Positions 44,221-52,019 of a stretch of DNA of 64,000 nt are shown here, piece by piece (position 1 is the stretch's first letter; every line of letters begins with the position of its first letter). The DNA lies in contig NZ_QVON01000010.1 of NCBI RefSeq assembly GCF_003426735.1, forward strand, positions 62,001-126,000. Direction: 5' to 3'. A program made the translations under genes and the position numbers. This stretch comes from Arenibacter sp. P308M17. GTDB lineage: Bacteria; Bacteroidota; Bacteroidia; Flavobacteriales; Flavobacteriaceae. The notes beneath the pieces were generated by a model. That model made no database searches and was not told the origin of the DNA. It saw only the letters and a list, made by a program, of their open reading frames with translations.

Positions 44221-45207
44221 TCAATTCATTAAGACACCACTACTTTTGTGCATTATATTATTATCGTCCACAATAATGGCCTCTGTTCCCTTCAATTGAT
44301 TGATCAGCGCCATACCCGAATCCACTCCAAGTACAAAAATAGCGGTAGCCAGAGCATCCGACAATTCAGCGGTCTTTGAAAAGACCGAGACACTATTAAT
44401 GCCGGAAATGGGTTTTCCCGTTCTGGGATCCAGAATGTGCGAATATTTCCTTCCATCAAAAGTGATATATTTATCATAGCTCTCAGAAGTAGCTACAGAA
44501 GATTCCAGAACTGGCAGCCACGAAAATATTTTGTCCTTGCTCAGTGGATTTGCAATTCCTATCAACCACTTTTCCCCTGTAGCCTTTGTACCCCAGGTAG
44601 TTAGGTCACCGGAAGCATTGATGACCCCGGCGCGAACCTGTTTCTCCACTAACAACTCTTTGGCCATATCGGCAGCGTAGCCTTTAGCTATCCCCCCTAG
44701 ACCTATCTTCATCCCTTTCAATTGTAGGAAGACCGTTCTATCTTCCTCATTCATAATAATTTTTCTATACCCTACCTTGCTTACGGACTGTATTATATCG
44801 TCCTTGGTAGGTCTGAACTTCATGGAACCATCAAACTTCCAGATCTCTTCCAAGCCCGCAAATGTAATATCGAATGCCCCATTGGTTATTTCAGAAATCT
44901 GATTCGCCCTTTCAATTAGCTTAAATAGTTCCACACTTACCTTCACCGGTTTTATCCCGGCATTTTTATTGATCTCCGAGGTTTCCGATTCCTCGTCCCA
45001 GGAAGATACCAGTTTTTCTATCCTTTTAATTTCAGAAACTGCCTCTTCAATATTTATATAGCCTATTTCTTCATTATCGGCCACTACGGTAATATCAAAT
45101 TTACCGCCCATTAAGTTTACGGATCGATGTACGGTAACATACTTGGGTTGTTGCGAATGGCCCATAATTACCGAACAAAATATTAAAAAGGAAAATAATG
45201 CCCTCAC
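44221..45207 (-). CDS. apbE: FAD:protein FMN transferase ApbE
   Basis: A 328-residue exported flavin transferase that attaches FMN to Ser/Thr of periplasmic or membrane electron-transfer proteins such as NqrB, NqrC or RnfG. Signal peptide 1-19 (MRALFSFLIFCSVIMGHSQ). Family motifs are VSSWDEESETSEINKNAG, AFDITFAGLEEIWKF, the flavin-binding GLGGIAKGYAADMA, NASGDLTTWG, and YSHILDPRTGKPI. The start is GTG, overlapping the TGA of a 75-codon frame (GTGA). No flavoprotein target is encoded nearby. Confidence 0.93.
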   Translation of the reverse strand: MRALFSFLIFCSVIMGHSQQPKYVTVHRSVNLMGGKFDITVVADNEEIGYINIEEAVSEIKRIEKLVSSWDEESETSEINKNAGIKPVKVSVELFKLIERANQISEITNGAFDITFAGLEEIWKFDGSMKFRPTKDDIIQSVSKVGYRKIIMNEEDRTVFLQLKGMKIGLGGIAKGYAADMAKELLVEKQVRAGVINASGDLTTWGTKATGEKWLIGIANPLSKDKIFSWLPVLESSVATSESYDKYITFDGRKYSHILDPRTGKPISGINSVSVFSKTAELSDALATAIFVLGVDSGMALINQLKGTEAIIVDDNNIMHKSSGVLMN

Positions 45208-45431
45208 CCTTGAAGAATATTAAACATGGAACCTTTCCGTGTATTGCCCGGGGTAAGTGTATTGCCTTTACAGATCGCGGATCCGCTCCCTGAAGACCAA
45301 AGCCCATAAACCATTGCCTTATTACTTAGGTCGGGGAATGTAAATGACTTCGCAATACGAAAATAAGACATAGGAAAGGACCCATATACACAAAATAAGA
45401 GTCCGAAGAATGATATTAAGGAAAATCCCAT
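45204..45431 (-). CDS. Possible small exported protein between Rieske and ApbE genes
   Basis: A 75-residue frame (MGFSLISFFGLLFCVYGSFP, then MSYFRIAKSFTFPDLSNKAMVYGLW). The N-terminus looks like a signal peptide or membrane helix. Its stop overlaps the GTG start of apbE and it begins 35 bp after the Rieske gene, which favours a real, translationally coupled gene. I do not recognise the sequence. It may instead be a chance frame in the apbE leader. Confidence 0.45.
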   Translation of the reverse strand: MGFSLISFFGLLFCVYGSFPMSYFRIAKSFTFPDLSNKAMVYGLWSSGSGSAICKGNTLTPGNTRKGSMFNILQG

Positions 45432-45466
45432 GTAGGTCTGTAGGTTAAAATTTGGATTTGATCGGA

Positions 45467-45907
45467 TTATTCAAAAACGCGAAGAATCTGCCCTTCCAAC
45501 TCCGTTTTAAATATTTTAAGGGGTTTGGCCGGACTGCTATCTATCTGATTTAAAGGTGAGCCGTCAAGATCAAACCGGGATCCATGCACATCGCAATGAA
45601 AAATACCTCCATTATTGGTCGTAAAACGAACTTGATCATATGATTCATGGCTACAGACCTGACTGGCCGCTACAAAGTTACCATTCAAATCCTTGACCAC
45701 CACGACCAAGTTTTTTAATATAAAACTTCCATTGTCCGCCAACTTGGATCCCTCGGAGGAATTCAAATCAATAGTGAAATCTACACCTTCCGGGATTTCA
45801 ACAATATCGCCATTGTCATTATCTTTGGAACAACCGTGTAAGCAGGGAAAAGCAAGGGCAAATGCCGCTCCGGTACCTAAGGTCCTTAAGAATTGCTTTC
45901 TTTCCAT
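45467..45907 (-). CDS. Rieske 2Fe-2S protein, secreted
   Basis: A 146-residue electron-transfer protein. The N-terminus (MERKQFLRTLGTGAAFALAFPCLHGC) resembles a Tat or lipoprotein-type signal. The cluster ligands are Cys-x-His in VCSHESYD and Cys-x2-His in FHCDVHGSRFD, with DLDGSPL typical of arsenite-oxidase/plastocyanin-type Rieske folds. With ApbE three genes later it suggests a periplasmic redox module. It lies 49 bp after purM. Confidence 0.92.
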   Translation of the reverse strand: MERKQFLRTLGTGAAFALAFPCLHGCSKDNDNGDIVEIPEGVDFTIDLNSSEGSKLADNGSFILKNLVVVVKDLNGNFVAASQVCSHESYDQVRFTTNNGGIFHCDVHGSRFDLDGSPLNQIDSSPAKPLKIFKTELEGQILRVFE

Positions 45908-45956
45908 AACGTAATTTCTTTATAAAATAACGTCGGAAAAAGTGTATTCGTATGCC

Positions 45957-47135
45957 TTAATACTCAAAGGTGCCATACTCACTTTTAATTGTGAGTTTTT
46001 TAACAGAATTCCCTTCCACCCTGCCCACAATCTGGGCCAAGACCCCATAACTTTCCGATATACCGATAAGATCTTCGGCAATTGAGGGATTTACATACAA
46101 TTCCAACCTATGTCCACAATTAAAAACTTGGTACATCTCCTTCCAGTCGGTCCCCGATTGTTCCTGTATTAATTGGAACAAAGGAGGAACGGGAAACAGG
46201 TTATCCTTTACAATATGAAGGTTATCAACAAAATGAAGAATTTTGGTCTGCGCGCCTCCGCTACAATGCACCATTCCATGAATATCGTTCGCCCTATATT
46301 TACTGAGAATTTTTTTTACAATTGGTGCATAGGTTCGGGTTGGGGACAACACCAATTTCCCTGCATCCACGGGAGTATTGGGGACCTCATCGGTCAACCT
46401 AACATTTCCGGAATACACCAAATCTTCCGGCACTGCCACATCATAGCTTTCCGGGTATTTTTCCGCCAAGTATTTGGCAAAAACATCATGCCTTGCAGAG
46501 GTAAGCCCATTACTCCCCATACCACCATTGTACTCCTTTTCATAGCTGGCCTGTCCTGAGGAAGATAGACCCACAATAACATCGCCCGCCTTAATGTTGG
46601 CATTATTGATGACCTCACTCCTTTTCAACCTTGCCGTTACTGTGGAATCTACGATAATGGTACGCACCAAATCCCCTACATCTGCCGTTTCCCCTCCTGT
46701 AGATCTTATCGTAATCCCATGCTTTTCCAAGTCCTCTATCAACTCTTCCGTTCCATTGATTATGGCAGATATGACCTCTCCGGGAATTAAGTTTTTGTTT
46801 CTCCCAATGGTTGAGGACAACATAATATTATCCGTCGCCCCAACACAAATAAGATCATCGAGATTCATGATCAGGGCATCTTGCGCTATTCCTTTCCATA
46901 CGGAAATGTCTCCTGTCTCTTTCCAATACATATAGGCCAAGGAGGATTTGGTACCTGCACCATCGGCATGCATCACTAAACAATACTCCCTATCATTCGT
47001 GAGGTAATCGGGCACAATTTTACAGAAAGCTTGGGGAAAGAGACCTTTATCAATATTTTTTATGGCATTGTGGACATCCTCCTTGGAAGCGGAAACCCCT
47101 CTTTGATCGTATCTTTTGCTAGTTGATGAGCTCAT
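45957..47135 (-). CDS. purM: AIR synthase (phosphoribosylformylglycinamidine cyclo-ligase)
   Basis: A 392-residue enzyme that closes the imidazole ring in purine synthesis using ATP. It is the longer Bacteroidota form: YDQRGVSASKEDVHNAIKN, VMHADGAGTKSSLAYMYWKETGD, GATDNIMLSSTIGRN, STGGETADVGD, and VHCSGGAQTKILHF are visible. A TATTTTTG box on the minus strand lies about 20 bp upstream, and a terminator separates it from the glutamine synthetase III gene. Confidence 0.94.
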   Translation of the reverse strand: MSSSTSKRYDQRGVSASKEDVHNAIKNIDKGLFPQAFCKIVPDYLTNDREYCLVMHADGAGTKSSLAYMYWKETGDISVWKGIAQDALIMNLDDLICVGATDNIMLSSTIGRNKNLIPGEVISAIINGTEELIEDLEKHGITIRSTGGETADVGDLVRTIIVDSTVTARLKRSEVINNANIKAGDVIVGLSSSGQASYEKEYNGGMGSNGLTSARHDVFAKYLAEKYPESYDVAVPEDLVYSGNVRLTDEVPNTPVDAGKLVLSPTRTYAPIVKKILSKYRANDIHGMVHCSGGAQTKILHFVDNLHIVKDNLFPVPPLFQLIQEQSGTDWKEMYQVFNCGHRLELYVNPSIAEDLIGISESYGVLAQIVGRVEGNSVKKLTIKSEYGTFEY

Positions 47136-47171
47136 GAATAAATGTTTGCGACAAAAATAGGGGAATCCATA

Positions 47172-47199
47172 AAAAAAAGCCCACTAATTGCGGGCTTTT
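47172..47199 (-). terminator. Terminator of the glutamine synthetase III gene
   Basis: AAAAGCCC paired with GGGCTTTT around a 9-nt loop, with eight T on the minus strand, 26 bp after the stop codon. Confidence 0.88.
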
Positions 47200-47224
47200 A
47201 ATTCAATATTTATAAAGGTCCAGA

Positions 47225-49411
47225 TTATTTAATGAACAATAGTTCCCGATATTTGGTCAATGGCCAAAATTCATCACCAACCAGTTGTTCCAGTTTATCA
47301 CAATGGTAACGAATCTCGTCAAAATACGGCCTTACATTATCGCAATAGGCAAAAGCTTTTTTATTTATATCGGACATATTGTTGGCCTTCTTTCTCTCAT
47401 CTACCATGGCATCGGTCTTGATCTTAATAGCACGGATATGCTCGGAAATCCGCTCGACAATATCCAACTGACTTTCCGACATTTTCTTGTGGGCGGCACC
47501 GTAAATTTCCTTTAGGCCTACCACATTTTTTATCAATTTATTCTGATACTCCACTGCGGCAGGGATGATATAGCCATAAGCCAGCTCATTAAATACCCTG
47601 CCTTCAATCTGAATATGAAGAATGTACTCCTCCAACTCTACCTCCTGCCGAACCCTCACCTCAATTTCGCTCATAACGTTCATGGACTTGAACAGTGCCA
47701 AACTTTCTTTGGAGGTCAGTACTTGCAATGCCTGTGGGGTATTCTTATTATTGCTCAAGCCTCTGGATTTGGCCTCATTCTCCCATGCCTCGCTGTAGCC
47801 ATCCCCCTCGAACCTAATTCTTTTGGAGGTCTTGATATATTCCCTTAGGACATTAAAAATAGCCTCATCCTTTTTAAGCCCTTTCTTATCCACCAATTGA
47901 TCTACCTCTTTTTTGAACGCCATAAGCTGCTTGGCCACAATGGTGTTCAGTACCGTCATTGGTTTAGCGCAATTGGACTTGGAACCAACGCCGCGCATTT
48001 CAAACTTATTGCCTGTAAAGGCAAAGGGTGAAGTACGGTTACGATCGGTATTGTCCAGAAGGATTTCCGGAATTTTACCTACCACGTTCAATTTTAATTC
48101 CGTCTTTTCCTCGGGCGATAATTTCCCTTTGGTAACCCCTTCCAACTCATTTAAGACCTCGTTCAACTGTTCGCCAATAAAAATGGAGAGGATAGCCGGA
48201 GGTGCCTCATTGGCCCCCAACCTATGGTCGTTGCTTGCCGAAGCTATGGAAGAACGCAATAATTCCTCATAATTGTCCACCGCTTTAATCGTATTCACGA
48301 AAAAAGTCAAGAACTGGAGGTTTTTCATGGGGGTAGACCCTGGACTAAGCAAATTGACCCCGGTATCGGTAGATAAGGACCAATTATTGTGCTTTCCGGA
48401 CCCGTTTATATCCTTAAAGGGCTTTTCATGAAACAACACTTTAAAGAAATGCCTATCCGCAATCTTTTCCATGACATCCATTAACAATAGATTGTGGTCT
48501 ACGGCCAGATTGGTCTCTTCAAAGATGGGGGCCAACTCAAATTGATTGGGAGCTACTTCGTTATGTCTGGTTTTTACAGGTATCCCCAATTTGGTACATT
48601 CCTTCTCCAAATCTTTCATGAAATTCAATACGCGGTTTGGAATGACACCAAAATAATGGTCGTCCAATTGCTGCCCCTTTGCAGCGGATTGGCCAATTAG
48701 GGTACGGCCGGCCAAACTTATATCCGGTCTGGAAAAGGCCAAGGATTTGTCTATCAAAAAATATTCCTGCTCCCACCCCAAGGTGGCATAGACCTTGGAC
48801 ACATTTTTATCAAAGAATTTGGCTACCGCTGTCGCCGCCTCATCCATGGCGTTCAAGGCCCTTAAAAGCGGGGCCTTATTATCTAGGGCCTCCCCTGTAT
48901 AGGCCACAAAAACAGTGGGTATACAAAGGGTAGTTCCGTATAAAAATGCCGGTGAGGTAGGGTCCCATGCCGTATAGCCCCGGGCTTCAAAAGTATTACG
49001 GATGCCCCCATTTGGAAAACTGGAAGCATCGGATTCCTGCTGTACCAACTGGCCCCCGCCGAACTTTTCCATAACCCTTCCTTCAGGCGAAAAATCGAAA
49101 AAAGCATCGTGTTTCTCCGCTGTGGTTCCCGTAAGCGGTTGAAACCAATGCGTGTAATGGGTAGCCCCCATGGATATTGCCCAGGTCTTCATCCCTTCTG
49201 CTACCTGATCGGCAACTTTTCGGTCTATTTTAACCCCGGATACCACGGCTGCCTTTACCCTGTCATAGGCATCCTTGGTCAAATACTGTAACATACGTTC
49301 CTCATTGAACACATTTACCCCAAAGTATTCCGAACGTCTGCCGGTTTCCTCTACATTCATAACAGGCCTGGAATGACTGCTTGCTATAGCCTTAAATCTT
49401 TGATTTGACAT
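47225..49411 (-). CDS. Glutamine synthetase type III
   Basis: A 728-residue GSIII (GlnN type) that makes glutamine from glutamate, ammonium and ATP as a double-ring dodecamer. Family features are YFGVNVFNEERMLQYL at the start, GATHYTHWFQPLTGTTAEKHDAF, TLGWEQEYFLID (metal site Glu), TRHNEVAPNQFELAPIFEETNLAVDHN, HNNWSLSTDTG and DRNRTSPFAFTGNKFEMR. The start at 49411 (MSNQRFKA) is preferred to 49438. It is divergent from the type II gene; the shared spacer holds palindromes. No sign of truncation. Confidence 0.95.
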   Translation of the reverse strand: MSNQRFKAIASSHSRPVMNVEETGRRSEYFGVNVFNEERMLQYLTKDAYDRVKAAVVSGVKIDRKVADQVAEGMKTWAISMGATHYTHWFQPLTGTTAEKHDAFFDFSPEGRVMEKFGGGQLVQQESDASSFPNGGIRNTFEARGYTAWDPTSPAFLYGTTLCIPTVFVAYTGEALDNKAPLLRALNAMDEAATAVAKFFDKNVSKVYATLGWEQEYFLIDKSLAFSRPDISLAGRTLIGQSAAKGQQLDDHYFGVIPNRVLNFMKDLEKECTKLGIPVKTRHNEVAPNQFELAPIFEETNLAVDHNLLLMDVMEKIADRHFFKVLFHEKPFKDINGSGKHNNWSLSTDTGVNLLSPGSTPMKNLQFLTFFVNTIKAVDNYEELLRSSIASASNDHRLGANEAPPAILSIFIGEQLNEVLNELEGVTKGKLSPEEKTELKLNVVGKIPEILLDNTDRNRTSPFAFTGNKFEMRGVGSKSNCAKPMTVLNTIVAKQLMAFKKEVDQLVDKKGLKKDEAIFNVLREYIKTSKRIRFEGDGYSEAWENEAKSRGLSNNKNTPQALQVLTSKESLALFKSMNVMSEIEVRVRQEVELEEYILHIQIEGRVFNELAYGYIIPAAVEYQNKLIKNVVGLKEIYGAAHKKMSESQLDIVERISEHIRAIKIKTDAMVDERKKANNMSDINKKAFAYCDNVRPYFDEIRYHCDKLEQLVGDEFWPLTKYRELLFIK

Positions 49412-49426
49412 AAATTCATTTTTTAA

Positions 49427-49434
49427 CAAAAATA
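49427..49434 (-). promoter_or_regulatory. -7 box of the glutamine synthetase III gene
   Basis: TATTTTTG on the minus strand, 15 bp before the chosen ATG. The strong palindrome begins 65 bp upstream of this box, not in the same phase as at glnB or the type II gene. Confidence 0.55.
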
Positions 49435-49479
49435 GCAATTCATAAAAATAATCCGCACAAAATACATATTTAATAATTT

Positions 49480-49551
49480 ACCCCTAAAAAAATAGGGGTC
49501 TCAAAAAAAATTTAATCATTATTATCATTTAACCCACTAAAAAATGGCATA
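49480..49551 (+). promoter_or_regulatory. Paired operator sites between glutamine synthetases III and II
   Basis: Strong site at 49480-49499: ACCCCTA-AAAAAA-TAGGGGT, a perfect 7-bp inverted repeat around six A. Degenerate site starting near 49532: ACCCACTAAAAAATGG. Starts are about 52 bp apart. The degenerate site starts 35 bp before the type II -7 box. The strong core matches 30945-30963 over 19 bp. Confidence 0.75.
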
Positions 49552-49566
49552 TATGGTGGAAATTAT

Positions 49567-49574
49567 TATTTTTG
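49567..49574 (+). promoter_or_regulatory. -7 box of the glutamine synthetase II gene
   Basis: TATTTTTG, 34 bp before the ATG at 49609. No clear -33 TTTG is present, as at glnB. Confidence 0.6.
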
Positions 49575-49608
49575 TCTGCGTTAATAATAAAAATCAACAA
49601 TACATATT

Positions 49609-50622
49609 ATGAGCAAGTCTAAATTAGAATACATTTGGTTGGATGGGTATGAGCCCACTCAAAACATGAGGAGCAAAACAAAGGTCGAGGACAATTTCAG
49701 CGGTAAACTGGAAGATTGCCCAATCTGGTCTTTTGACGGCAGTTCAACCCGCCAAGCTGAAGGAGGATCTTCGGATTGCGTACTTAAACCTGTGGCGATT
49801 TATCCGGATCCACATCGTGTTAATGGCTATTTGGTAATGACCGAGGTGATGAATCCTGATGGTACCCCCCACGTATCCAATGGTAGGGCTACTATTGAAG
49901 ATGAGGATAATGATTTCTGGTTTGGATTTGAGCAAGAATATTTTATAATGGACACCAAAACAGAACTTCCTTTAGGATTTCCTAGGGGTGGATATCCCAA
50001 ACCTCAGGGGATGTACTACTGTTCCGTTGGAGGTCTAAATACCCACGGCCGTGATTTGGTCGAGGAACATGCCGATGCCTGTATAGCAGCAGGGCTGAAC
50101 TTTGAAGGAATTAACCAGGAAGTTGCCTGTGGACAATGGGAATTCCAGTTATTTGCCAAAGGTGCAAAAAAAGCAGGTGATGAAATTTGGGTAGCAAGAT
50201 ATCTTTTGGATAGATTGACCGAAAAACATGGTTATTATATTGAATACCACCCTAAACCACTTGGTGATACTGATTGGAACGGTTCCGGTATGCACGCCAA
50301 CTTCTCCAATTCTACCTTGAGAACTTGTGGCTCCAGGGAAGTTTATGAAAAAATATGCGAGGCCTTCCGTCCCGTTGTAAAAGAACACATAGCCGTTTAT
50401 GGCGAGTTTAACGAACAACGACTTACAGGTAAACACGAAACAGCCTCCATCAATGACTTTAGCTATGGAATTTCCGATAGGGGTGCCTCTATTAGAATAC
50501 CGATCATTACAGTACAAAAAGGCTGGAAAGGTTGGTTGGAAGATAGAAGACCGGCTTCCAATGGAGATCCATACAAAATTGCAGGAAGAATAGTCAAAAC
50601 GGTGAAGTCCGTTAAAATATAA
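49609..50622 (+). CDS. Glutamine synthetase type II
   Basis: A 337-residue eukaryote-like GSII. Motifs are LEYIWLDGYEPTQNMRSKTK (beta-grasp), CPIWSFDGSSTRQAEGGSSD, FWFGFEQEYFIMD (metal Glu), GGLNTHGRDLVEEHADACIAAGL, WEFQLF, YHPKPLGDTDWNGSGMHANFSNSTLR and the C-terminal GISDRGASIRIP. It assimilates ammonium delivered by AmtB and shares an operator with glnB-amtB. Two unrelated GS types side by side suggests use at different nitrogen levels. Confidence 0.96.
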   Translation: MSKSKLEYIWLDGYEPTQNMRSKTKVEDNFSGKLEDCPIWSFDGSSTRQAEGGSSDCVLKPVAIYPDPHRVNGYLVMTEVMNPDGTPHVSNGRATIEDEDNDFWFGFEQEYFIMDTKTELPLGFPRGGYPKPQGMYYCSVGGLNTHGRDLVEEHADACIAAGLNFEGINQEVACGQWEFQLFAKGAKKAGDEIWVARYLLDRLTEKHGYYIEYHPKPLGDTDWNGSGMHANFSNSTLRTCGSREVYEKICEAFRPVVKEHIAVYGEFNEQRLTGKHETASINDFSYGISDRGASIRIPIITVQKGWKGWLEDRRPASNGDPYKIAGRIVKTVKSVKI

Positions 50623-50655
50623 AGAGTAAAAAAATAATTGTTGATTATTTTTACC

Positions 50656-50691
50656 GACCGTTCCTTTTGAGAAAGAGGGGCGGTTTTTTTT
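50656..50691 (+). terminator. Terminator of the glutamine synthetase II gene
   Basis: Imperfect hairpin ACCG-TTCCTTT / AAAGAGG-GGCGGT followed by eight T, about 35 bp after the stop codon. Confidence 0.75.
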
Positions 50692-50785
50692 GCACTTTAT
50701 TTTATGATAGTGGCCTTGTTGCTATCTAGCACGAGCGCGACACTCTCGCTAGTAAAACTTACATTTTCCAATGTAATTCGCTCTC

Positions 50786-51724
50786 CTATGTTATAGTGAA
50801 ATATACAAATAGAGCGTACACCACCAAAAGAATTACTCCCTCCCTCCATCCCAGCTTGAGCATCTTGGGCAAGAACACTAAGGGAAGGATTAAAAAGGAT
50901 GTGCCCAACATCCAAAAAATATCGTTGGTCAACAAACCTTGATCCAACACTTTAATAGGGGTAATCAATGATGTTATGCCCAAAACAGCCAACAGGTTAA
51001 AAATATTGGACCCGATTAAGTTTCCCAAAGATATTGCCTTTTCCTTCTTGAGCACCGCAATTACGGAGGCAGCCAATTCCGGAATACTAGTCCCGACAGA
51101 TACTACGGTAACCGCAATTATCCGCTCACTAACCCCATAAAAAGTAGCTAGCCCAATGGCCCCCTTGATCAACATTTCAGAACCTCCCCATAGGGCAAGT
51201 CCACCAATACCTAAAAAAAGCACTGTTTTATATAACGGCAGCGGCACATCATCCTCGGGAAATTCATCTACAACCGCAGTTTTCTGAAAGCGCAAGAGAT
51301 AAATCAGGAAAATAAAAAGCACAACCAACATGACCAGACCCTCATACCTTTGTAATTGTCCATCAAAATAAATAAAACCGAAAAACAAGAGGGATGCCAG
51401 CATCATTACAGGCCAATCCGTAGTGTAAAAACTATTTTTAACTTCAATACTGCCGAGGATAATGGTTATTGCCAGTACCAAACCTAGGTTGGCAATATTG
51501 GAGCCCACCACATTTCCCAGCGCCAAATCCGGAAAGCCCTCCAAAGCGGCATTTACACTAACTATTAGCTCTGGGGCAGAAGTAGCAAAGGAAACCACCG
51601 TCATACCTATGACTATCTTCGGTATATTGAGCTTTAGCGATAGGGCAACCGCCGCTTTTAGAAGCCAATTTCCTCCTGCAATCAACAATACCAATCCCAA
51701 AACAATAAAAAGTATATCGAACAT
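50786..51724 (-). CDS. CaCA-family sodium/calcium exchanger, YrbG-like
   Basis: A 312-residue membrane antiporter with ten helices. The two inverted alpha repeats are visible: SAPELIVSVNAALEGFPDLALGNVVGSNIANLGL (about 45-80) and TSIPELAASVIAVLKKEKAISLGNLIGSNIFNL (about 200-235), each with the ion-binding Glu and Asn. A cytoplasmic loop with EFPEDDVPLP lies between. The start at 51724 (MFDILFIVLGLVLL) is preferred to 51742. Whether it carries Ca2+, Na+ or another cation is unknown. Confidence 0.92.
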   Translation of the reverse strand: MFDILFIVLGLVLLIAGGNWLLKAAVALSLKLNIPKIVIGMTVVSFATSAPELIVSVNAALEGFPDLALGNVVGSNIANLGLVLAITIILGSIEVKNSFYTTDWPVMMLASLLFFGFIYFDGQLQRYEGLVMLVVLFIFLIYLLRFQKTAVVDEFPEDDVPLPLYKTVLFLGIGGLALWGGSEMLIKGAIGLATFYGVSERIIAVTVVSVGTSIPELAASVIAVLKKEKAISLGNLIGSNIFNLLAVLGITSLITPIKVLDQGLLTNDIFWMLGTSFLILPLVFLPKMLKLGWREGVILLVVYALFVYFTIT

Positions 51725-51798
51725 GAAAAAGTTTTCCGGCAAATATAACCAAGAATCCGACTTTTACCTTCAACCCCTCCCTTGAGGAAATCTTCTAA

Positions 51799-52019
51799 GT
51801 ACATGACAAAAACCGTCTTCACAAGGTTTCGCGGAAAATCCGTTTTACCACAAACCCTAAAGCCGGCCTGTACGGTAGGCAGGGGAGCCTAATTTTCTTT
51901 GATTTCTCCCCTGCCCGACTACTTCGTTCCCTTCAGTACCGGAACGGGCGGCCAGGCGGGCTTTAGGGTCAGGGTCAAAAATTAAGGAAAATCTTGCGAA
52001 ATAGAATTTTGTCATCTAC
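51799..52019 (+). mobile_element. MITE-like element, copy A
   Basis: About 221 bp bounded by GTACATGACAAAA and TTTTGTCATCTAC, inverted ends matching as GTAnATGACAAAA. Internal blocks GGGGAGCCTAATTTTCTTTG and GGTCAAAAATTAAGGAAAAT recur inverted in copy C, and AATCTTGCG...GAATTTT also in copy B. It has no coding capacity. A GC-rich 50-bp repeat is nested in it. Confidence 0.7.
51911..51960. repeat. GC-rich repeat nested inside MITE-like copy A
   Basis: CTGCCCGACTACTTCG ... GGCCAGGCGGG lies between TTCTCCC and TAGGGTC. Copy C reads TTCTCCCTCTAGGGTC at this point with no insert. The inverted relative at 9455-9505 matches over nearly its whole length. Confidence 0.65.
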
